From NCBI GenBank assembly GCA_903909415.1, contig CAIVVS010000356.1, positions 1 through 5,286 on the forward strand: a stretch of 5,286 nucleotides of DNA, read 5' to 3'. Positions 1-4,263 of this stretch are shown here, in pieces; the first letter of the stretch is position 1; each line of letters starts with the position of its first letter. Below the pieces are notes generated by a model. It saw only the letters and a program-made list of their open reading frames with translations, was not told the DNA's origin and did not search any database. This stretch comes from an uncultured Pseudomonadota bacterium (GTDB lineage: Bacteria > Pseudomonadota > Gammaproteobacteria > Burkholderiales > SG8-39). The translations under genes were made by a program, and so were the position numbers.

Positions 1-342
1 CAGCGCCTCCTGGACCGGCTTCTCCAGCCGGAATTCCGTGGTGATGGTGACGCCGCCGTCCTGCACCTTGGTGTAGATGTGCTTGACGCCCTGCAGCGTG
101 GCGATCGAGTTCTCCACCTTGCGCCCGACGTCGGTCTCCAGCTGGGACGGCGAGGCGCCCGGCAGCGAGGCCGTGACCACGATGGTGGGCAGGTCCAGGT
201 CGGGGAAGTTCTGCACCTTCATCGCGGAGAACGCGAGCAGGCCGCCGAAGGTGAGCAGCACGAACACCATCAGCGCCGGGACCGGGTTGCGGATCGACCA
301 GGCCGATACGTTCAGCCCGCCGCCTGCATTGGGGCTGTTCAT
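1..342 (-). CDS. RND efflux pump inner-membrane permease, N-terminal part (gene cut by left edge)
   Basis: This is the inner-membrane, proton-driven pump of a tripartite efflux system; the family moves hydrophobic or cationic compounds from the periplasm or membrane into an outer-membrane channel. The first 114 residues are present and the frame is open to base 1. The start is the ATG at 342-340 (MNSPNAGGG), preceded by a good Shine-Dalgarno. A cytoplasmic leader containing SAWSIRNPVPA leads into one hydrophobic segment at about residues 20-39 (TM1). The family signature of the first porter subdomain follows: NFPDLDLPTIVV at 45-56, then LPGASPSQLETDVGRKVE at 60-77. Full-length members have about 1030-1060 residues, so about 90% lies outside the window. 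The gene starts 25 nt after the adaptor stop on the same strand, which implies co-transcription. It resembles the multidrug-type (HAE1/AcrB-like) rather than metal-type pumps, but substrate cannot be told from this fragment. Confidence 0.93.
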   Translation of the reverse strand, partial: MNSPNAGGGLNVSAWSIRNPVPALMVFVLLTFGGLLAFSAMKVQNFPDLDLPTIVVTASLPGASPSQLETDVGRKVENSIATLQGVKHIYTKVQDGGVTITTEFRLEKPVQEAL

Positions 343-349
343 GCCGCTG

Positions 350-355
350 CTCCCC
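350..355 (-). promoter_or_regulatory. Ribosome binding site of the RND pump gene
   Basis: On the minus strand the sequence reads GGGGAG, followed by 7 nt and the ATG at 342. It is the best Shine-Dalgarno on the minus strand of this window. It fixes the pump start and lies entirely in the 25-nt gap after the adaptor stop codon. Confidence 0.7.
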
Positions 356-367
356 GATGTAAGCCCC

Positions 368-1471
368 TCATTTGGCGACCACCTTCACCAGGTCGCCGTC
401 GGCGAGGAAGGCCGCGCCCGAGGCCACCAGCTTCGCGTTCGCATCCAGCTTGCCCAGCACCTCGACCCGGTCGCCCGAGCGCCGCCCGATGTCCACCTTC
501 ACCTGCGTGACGCGGTTGTCCGCGCCCACGCTGAACACGTAGGCGAAGCCGTCGCGCAGCGAAATCGCCGCCAGCGGAACGGTGAGCGCGCTGGATCCGC
601 CGACGGCGAACTCGCCGCGCGCGAACATGCCGGCCTTGAAGGCGCCGCCGCGCGCCGCCGCCGCGGGGATGTCCACGTACACCAGCGCGTTGCGCGTCTG
701 CGGGTCCACCGTGGGCGCGATGATGCGCACCCGGCCGGCGGCCGTCGCGCCGGTGGCCGACACCACGGTCACCGCCTGGCCGGGCCGGATGCGCGCGATC
801 TCGGCCGAGGTGACCTCGGCGCGCCATTCGAGCCGGTCGCCGCGGATCAGCCGGAACAGTTCCTGTCCCTGCGGCACCACCGCGCCCACGGTGGCGCTGC
901 GCGCGGAGATGCTGCCGTCGTCCGGCGCGGCCACCGTGGCGTGCTTCATGCGCAGGTCCTGCGCCAACACGAGCGCGCGCTGCGCGGCCACGCGCGCCTC
1001 GGCGGTCTTCTCGGCGGTGAGCAGCTGCGCGACCTGCTGCTGGCTGAGCGCGCCGCTGGCCTGCACTTCGCGCGCGCGCGCCGCGTTGGCGCGCGCGTCG
1101 CCCAGCGCCGCCTCGGCCTCGGCGAGCGCGGCCCGCGCCTGCGCGAGGTCGGCTTCCACGGATTCGGCCGCGAACACCGCGAGCACCTGGCCGCGCTTCA
1201 CCACGTCGCCCACGTTCACGCGCACTTCCGCCACGCGCAGCCCGCCGCTTTCGGCGCCGACGCTGGCTTCCTGCCAGGCGGCGATGCTGCCGGTGGCCTG
1301 CACCAGCGTCGCCATGTCGGCGCGCACCGGGACGAGGGTGGTGACGGTGAGCGCGGGCTTGCCGGCCTTGGTCGGGCCCTTGTCCGCGCCACCCTTGTCC
1401 TGCGCCGCCAGCGGCAGCGTGATGGCAAGCATGGAAAACAGGCCGATTTTAATATAAGTGGCTGATTTCAT
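368..1471 (-). CDS. Periplasmic adaptor (membrane fusion protein, HlyD/AcrA family) of an RND efflux system
   Basis: This adaptor bridges the inner-membrane pump and the outer-membrane channel. It has 367 residues, normal for the family. Residues 1-23 form a Sec signal peptide (MKSATYIKIG, hydrophobic core, likely cleavage between A23 and Q24). The mature protein has no cysteine after that point, so it is soluble periplasmic rather than a lipoprotein. The first lipoyl half is at about 76-100 (VNVGDVVKRGQVLAVF at 85-100). An Ala/Glu/Arg-rich coiled-coil hairpin spans about 103-175. The second lipoyl half follows at about 178-209 (VAAPDDGSIS, then VGAVVPQGQELF). A beta-barrel spans about 213-290, ending in the typical GMFARGEF at 281-288, and a membrane-proximal domain extends to the C-terminus. 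Upstream is the channel gene (97 nt away) and downstream the pump (25 nt). The start lies in an AT-rich island with only a weak AGG about 11 nt upstream. Substrate is unknown. Confidence 0.94.
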   Translation of the reverse strand: MKSATYIKIGLFSMLAITLPLAAQDKGGADKGPTKAGKPALTVTTLVPVRADMATLVQATGSIAAWQEASVGAESGGLRVAEVRVNVGDVVKRGQVLAVFAAESVEADLAQARAALAEAEAALGDARANAARAREVQASGALSQQQVAQLLTAEKTAEARVAAQRALVLAQDLRMKHATVAAPDDGSISARSATVGAVVPQGQELFRLIRGDRLEWRAEVTSAEIARIRPGQAVTVVSATGATAAGRVRIIAPTVDPQTRNALVYVDIPAAAARGGAFKAGMFARGEFAVGGSSALTVPLAAISLRDGFAYVFSVGADNRVTQVKVDIGRRSGDRVEVLGKLDANAKLVASGAAFLADGDLVKVVAK

Positions 1472-1490
1472 TATATAATTTACCTAATGT

Positions 1491-1546
1491 CGTCTCGGTG
1501 CCATCGTCTCGGTGCCGTTGTCTCGCTGCTGTCGTCTCGTTCCCGC
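1491..1546. repeat. Four tandem copies of a 14-bp repeat in the channel-adaptor gap
   Basis: Four head-to-tail units occupy 1491-1504, 1505-1518, 1519-1532 and 1533-1546. On the plus strand the first two read CGTCTCGGTGCCAT and CGTCTCGGTGCCGT (one difference). Units three and four each differ from unit two at three positions; GTCTCG is constant in all four. The array fills more than half of the 97-nt non-coding gap between the channel stop (1570) and the adaptor start (1471). A period of 14 is not a multiple of three, which fits non-coding DNA. Function is unknown; slippage or a protein-binding array are possibilities. Confidence 0.8.
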
Positions 1547-1569
1547 CGCTGTACCCAAGTGCCGGCAGC

Positions 1570-3078
1570 TCAGCGCGATGCGGTCGGCGCGGGCGCCTCG
1601 GCATCCCAGCCGCCGCCGACGGCACGGTACAGCGCGATCCATGCGGCGACGCGTTCCTGTTCCAGCGCGTCCAGCGCGGCATCGGCCGCCAGCGACAGCC
1701 GGCGCGCTTCCTCCAGTTCCAGCACGCTGCCCAGTCCGGCGCGCAGCCTGGCCTGGGCGGCCTCCAGGTTGGCGCGGTAGCCGCGCGCGCTGGCGGCGGT
1801 GTCGCCCTGGCGCCCGGTGCTGCTGGCCAGCCGTACCAGCGCTTCCTCGACCTCGCGCACCGCGTTGCGCACCCTGGCGCGCCACGCGGATTCGGCGGCG
1901 GCGTACTGCGCGCGCGCCGCGTCCACGTTGGCCGCGCGCCGGCCGCCATCGACCAGCGGCATCAGCAGCGACGGGCCGATCGACCAGGTGGTGAGCGAGA
2001 GCGCCGGCGCGCTGCCCAGCGACACGCGCGTGGGCGTGATGTTGCCCGACAGCGTCAGGCGCGGATAACGGTCGGCCTCCGCCTGGCCGATGGCGGCGCT
2101 GGCCGAGGCCAGCCTGCGCTCGGCGGCGGCGATGTCGGGGCGCTGCGTGATGACGCGCGCCGGGATGGACTGGATGTCGAAGCGCGCCGGCTCGGGTAGC
2201 TTCGCGGTGCCGGACTTCGCCAGCAGCGCGCGCAGCGCGGGCTCGTCCATCTCGGTGAGCGCGACCAGTCCCTTGACCGCGATGTCGCATTGCGCGCGGC
2301 GCTGCGACAGCGCGGCCGATGCCTCCGAGGCCGCGGCCCGCGCCAGCGCCACCGTGGCGCTGCCCTGCAGGCCTGCGCGACCGGCGATGTCGGTGATGCG
2401 CGCGGTCTCGGCGCGCGAGCGCGCGTCGTCGGTGGCCTGCACCAGCTGGCGCTCGCACAGGCGCAGGCTCGCGTAGGTGTTGGCGGTCTCCGCCGCGAGC
2501 GACACGCGCGCCTCGTGCCAGTCGGCGATGCTGGCCTGCAGCTGCGCGTCGGCGGATTCGCGCTGGCGCGCCAGGCCGCCGAACAGGTCGATCTCCCAGC
2601 TGGACTGCACACCCAGCTGGGTCTGGTTGCGGTAGGCCAGCGGCCCGCCGAACGTGAAGGCGGCGCGGTTCACCGAGCCGATTGCGTCCAGGCTGGGCGA
2701 GGCCGCCACGCCGGCGGTGATGGCGTCGGCGCGCGCGCGCGCGATGCTGGCCGCGGCCTGCGCCAAGGTGCCGCTGTGCTGCTGGGAGGACGCGATCAGC
2801 GCATCCAGCGTCGGGTCGCGGAACTGCGCCCACCAGGCAGCCAGCTGCTTCGTGCTGCCCTGGTGCGGCACGGGCGCGGGCGCCTCGGGCAGGGCGGCCT
2901 GCCACGCGGCGGGCGTGGCGGGTTCGGGGCGCGCGTAGTCGGGCCCCAGCGTGCCGAACACGCCGCCGGCGCAGCCGGACAGGAGCGCGCAGCCGGACAG
3001 CACGGCGCAGGCGAGCCGCGCGCGGGCCTTGGTCCGGGTCGTGGGAAGCATGCGTTGGCGGGGTAAAGGGGATGTCAT
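1570..3078 (-). CDS. Outer-membrane efflux lipoprotein, NodT/OprM family (TolC-like channel)
   Basis: This is the outer-membrane channel of the tripartite pump, a trimeric beta-barrel with a long periplasmic alpha-helical tunnel. From the ATG at 3078 it has 502 residues, slightly long for the family because of its N-terminus. A basic n-region and hydrophobic core end in two overlapping lipobox-like motifs, LSGC (Cys30) and LLSGC (Cys36); the second is followed by AGG and is the likelier lipidation site. The family hallmark GPDYARP is at 45-51. Two OEP repeats follow: the first carries WEIDLFGG (161-168). The second starts near RPDIAAAERRL (313-323) and carries ADRYPRLTLSG and PLVDGGRRAANVDAARAQY (about 374-392). 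The C-terminus ends in VGGGW plus a short tail. The start is uncertain: an in-frame TTG at 3105 and an ATG at 3051 also exist, and none has a convincing Shine-Dalgarno. The 3051 start would give the most typical signal-peptide length. Confidence 0.94.
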   Translation of the reverse strand: MTSPLPRQRMLPTTRTKARARLACAVLSGCALLSGCAGGVFGTLGPDYARPEPATPAAWQAALPEAPAPVPHQGSTKQLAAWWAQFRDPTLDALIASSQQHSGTLAQAAASIARARADAITAGVAASPSLDAIGSVNRAAFTFGGPLAYRNQTQLGVQSSWEIDLFGGLARQRESADAQLQASIADWHEARVSLAAETANTYASLRLCERQLVQATDDARSRAETARITDIAGRAGLQGSATVALARAAASEASAALSQRRAQCDIAVKGLVALTEMDEPALRALLAKSGTAKLPEPARFDIQSIPARVITQRPDIAAAERRLASASAAIGQAEADRYPRLTLSGNITPTRVSLGSAPALSLTTWSIGPSLLMPLVDGGRRAANVDAARAQYAAAESAWRARVRNAVREVEEALVRLASSTGRQGDTAASARGYRANLEAAQARLRAGLGSVLELEEARRLSLAADAALDALEQERVAAWIALYRAVGGGWDAEAPAPTASR

Positions 3079-3210
3079 GGCGCGAGGGTAGTCCGGGAAC
3101 GTCAAGGCAATGTTTCCGCGGCGTTGCGGGATTGCGAAACGCCGATCCTGTGCGTGGCAGCCGCGGGTTTGCCGGGCAGGCGCATCTCAGGCGTCCGGTA
3201 TTATCACCGC
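3079..3210. promoter_or_regulatory. Divergent intergenic region between efflux operon and pteridine reductase
   Basis: These 132 nt separate two divergently transcribed genes and must hold promoters for both unless transcripts start inside coding DNA. The only AT-rich stretch is GGTATTATCACC at 3197-3208. It gives TATTAT (3199-3204) on the plus strand and GATAAT (3205-3200) on the minus strand, both acceptable -10 boxes. An imperfect operator-like palindrome is at 3120-3143 (GGCGTT, 12 nt, AACGCC). A TTGACG on the minus strand at 3105-3100 resembles a -35 box but has no matching -10 at normal spacing. No regulator gene is present in the window. Confidence 0.45.
3199..3204 (+). promoter_or_regulatory. 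Candidate -10 box (TATTAT) of the pteridine reductase gene
   Basis: TATTAT ends 6 nt before the ATG at 3211. With usual -10 to start-site spacing, transcription would begin at or next to the A of the start codon, giving a leaderless or nearly leaderless mRNA. This agrees with the lack of any Shine-Dalgarno before this ATG. No clear -35 was found at 16-18 bp spacing, so this is a weak prediction. Confidence 0.35.
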
Positions 3211-3975
3211 ATGGTCGAGGAAAACCCCACAGGAATCCTGCATGGCAAGGTCGCGCTGATCACCGGCGGGGCCAAGCGCGTCGGCGCCGCCATCGCGCGC
3301 CGGCTGCACGCTTCCGGTGCGCGTATCGTGCTGCATTACCGCTCGGCCGAGGCTGATGCGCTGGCGCTGCAGGCCGAGCTCAACGCGCGGCGCGAGCACT
3401 CGGTGGCGCTGATCCAGGCCGACCTGCTGGACGTGGCCGGGCTGCCCGAGATCGTCAAGAACACGCTGGCGCGCTTCGAGCGCCTGGACATCCTGGTCAA
3501 CAACGCCTCGAGCTTCTCGCCCACCCCGGTCGGGGAGATCACGCTGGCGAGCTGGGACGACCTGGTCGGCACCAACCTCAAGTCGCCGCTGTTCCTGTCG
3601 CAGGCGGCCGCGCCGCACCTGAAGAAGACCCACGGCTGCATCGTCAACATCACCGACATCCACGCCGAGCGGCCGCTCAAGAACTACGTGGTCTACAGCA
3701 TCGCCAAGGCCGGCCTGGCCGGGCTGACCCGGTCGCTGGCGCGCGAGCTCGGCCCGGAGGTGCGGGTCAACGGCGTCGCGCCCGGCCCGGTGCTCTGGCC
3801 CGAGGACGATTCCTTCGACGAACTCGCGCGCCAGCGCGTGGTGTCGCACACCCTGCTCAAGCGCGCCGGGGAGCCGGAGGACATTGCCGGCGCGGTGCAT
3901 TACCTGGTGGCCGATGCGCCGTATGTGACCGGGCAGATCATCGCGGTCGATGGTGGCCGGAGCGTGAGCCTGTGA
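3211..3975 (+). CDS. Pteridine reductase-type short-chain dehydrogenase (PTR1/FolM-like)
   Basis: A cytosolic NADPH-dependent SDR expected to reduce pterins (dihydro- to tetrahydro-forms) and possibly dihydrofolate. It has 254 residues from the ATG at 3211; an upstream in-frame TTG at 3124 would add 29 residues without SDR similarity and is rejected. The Rossmann motif is TGGAKRVG at 18-25, the TGxxxRxG form typical of pteridine reductases rather than the common TGxxxGIG. HYRS at 42-45 is a probable NADPH-phosphate contact, and NNASSF is at 97-102. The catalytic set is Asp149 (in ITDIHAERPL), Tyr162 and Lys166 (YSIAK). The Asp-to-Tyr spacing of 13 matches that of protozoan PTR1 (Asp181/Tyr194/Lys198), and Asp replaces the usual SDR serine. 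PGPVLWPE (191-198) and the C-terminal GQIIAVDGG complete the fold. It stands alone: divergent from the efflux genes and separated from ppc by a repeat cluster. FolM-like dihydromonapterin reduction is an alternative role. Confidence 0.93.
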   Translation: MVEENPTGILHGKVALITGGAKRVGAAIARRLHASGARIVLHYRSAEADALALQAELNARREHSVALIQADLLDVAGLPEIVKNTLARFERLDILVNNASSFSPTPVGEITLASWDDLVGTNLKSPLFLSQAAAPHLKKTHGCIVNITDIHAERPLKNYVVYSIAKAGLAGLTRSLARELGPEVRVNGVAPGPVLWPEDDSFDELARQRVVSHTLLKRAGEPEDIAGAVHYLVADAPYVTGQIIAVDGGRSVSL

Positions 3976-3981
3976 TCCCGG

Positions 3982-4076
3982 CCGTTCCGGACGGGAGCGG
4001 ATCGACGATTCGCCCCCGGGCCGGAATCCAGTGTCGTTCGCAGACGTCGCTGGATTCCCGCTTTCGCGGGAATGAC
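3982..4076. repeat. Composite palindromic repeat, copy A (REPIN-like, left half degraded)
   Basis: The right half is intact: CTGGATTCC at 4050-4058 overlaps a perfect 8-bp hairpin ATTCCCGC-TTTC-GCGGGAAT (4054-4073) and ends in GGAATGAC (4069-4076). The inner arm GGAATCCAG (4023-4031) is the exact reverse complement of CTGGATTCC, so the two halves are head to head. The left half is recognisable but diverged: TTCCGG (3985-3990) pairs with CCGGAA (4021-4026), enclosing a second stem with one mismatch (CGGGAGCG with CGCCCCCG), while the expected terminal GTCATTCC has decayed. It begins within 10 nt of the SDR stop codon, so it lies in the mRNA 3' end and may stabilise or terminate it. Confidence 0.8.
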
Positions 4077-4123
4077 GGAGCGTGGTGCCATGCACTATCG
4101 GCCCGTGCCATCCCGGCATCGCT

Positions 4124-4214
4124 GTCATTCCGGACGCCGCCCATGGCGGCGAGCCGGAATCCAGTGTCGTCCACGGTCCCAACGTCGCTGGATTCCCGCT
4201 GTCGCGGGAATGAC
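4124..4214. repeat. Composite palindromic repeat, copy B (REPIN-like, complete)
   Basis: A 91-bp element bounded by a perfect 8-bp terminal inverted repeat, GTCATTCC (4124-4131) and GGAATGAC (4207-4214). The left half is a long hairpin: ATTCCGG (4127-4133) with CCGGAAT (4154-4160), enclosing CGCCGCC-CAT-GGCGGCG (4135-4151). The middle arms GGAATCCAG (4156-4164) and CTGGATTCC (4188-4196) are exact inverted repeats. The right half has hairpin ATTCCCGC-TGTC-GCGGGAAT (4192-4211). It shares 17 identical bases with copy A at the inner left arm (4154-4170 against 4021-4037) and 32 of 33 across the right half (4182-4214 against 4044-4076). The spacer between them differs (6 nt in A, 11 nt in B). Confidence 0.85.
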
Positions 4215-4216
4215 CG

Positions 4217-4241
4217 CAAGCGCGCACGGCGATCGCGCTTG
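4217..4241. repeat. Perfect 8-bp inverted repeat upstream of ppc
   Basis: CAAGCGCG (4217-4224) and CGCGCTTG (4234-4241) are exact reverse complements around a 9-nt loop. The structure sits 2 nt after repeat copy B and 22 nt before the ppc start codon, and does not belong to the copy B/copy A consensus. It could be an operator, a 5' leader hairpin, or a terminator; no T-run follows, so a plain intrinsic terminator is unlikely. Confidence 0.5.
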
Positions 4242-4251
4242 GAACGACGCT

Positions 4252-4256
4252 AGGGG
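4252..4256 (+). promoter_or_regulatory. Ribosome binding site of ppc
   Basis: AGGGG lies 7 nt before the ATG at 4264, a good Shine-Dalgarno that supports this start. No upstream in-frame alternative has comparable support. Confidence 0.7.
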
Positions 4257-4263
4257 CGGCGCC

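Noticed and set aside
77..1465. Long plus-strand open frame (462 codons) opposite the adaptor and pump genes
   Set aside because: It is antisense to two clear family members and its translation is low-complexity (His/Arg/Ala-rich, no domain). Long antisense frames are expected in DNA of this GC content.
1474..1479. Perfect plus-strand TATAAT
   Set aside because: There is no -35 at suitable spacing (the expected position reads AATATA) and it would drive antisense RNA into the channel gene. It is most simply part of the AT-rich adaptor start; kept only as part of a finding.
1491..1546. CRISPR array
   Set aside because: The units are 14 bp, directly adjacent and without spacers, so this is a simple tandem repeat.
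3100..3105. Minus-strand TTGACG as the -35 of the efflux operon promoter
   Set aside because: At 17-bp spacing the -10 position reads CGCCAT and overlaps the likely start codon; no usable -10 was found.
3072..3356. Plus-strand frame of 94 codons starting at ATG 3072 after an AAAGGGG
   Set aside because: Despite a Shine-Dalgarno-like sequence upstream of the ATG, it overlaps the start of the channel gene on the other strand and the first 146 nt of the SDR in another frame. The product is Arg-rich with no recognisable features.
4054..4073. Intrinsic terminator of the SDR gene
   Set aside because: The hairpin has no following T-run, and an identical type of hairpin recurs in copy B as part of a dispersed repeat. 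It might attenuate transcription but cannot be called a terminator from sequence.
3900..4253. Small open frames in the SDR-ppc gap on both strands (encoding VIPAKAGIQ- or SFPRKRES-like peptides)
   Set aside because: These peptides are the translation of the palindromic repeat itself, a common source of false hypothetical proteins. They overlap the SDR end or repeat DNA and lack credible start signals.
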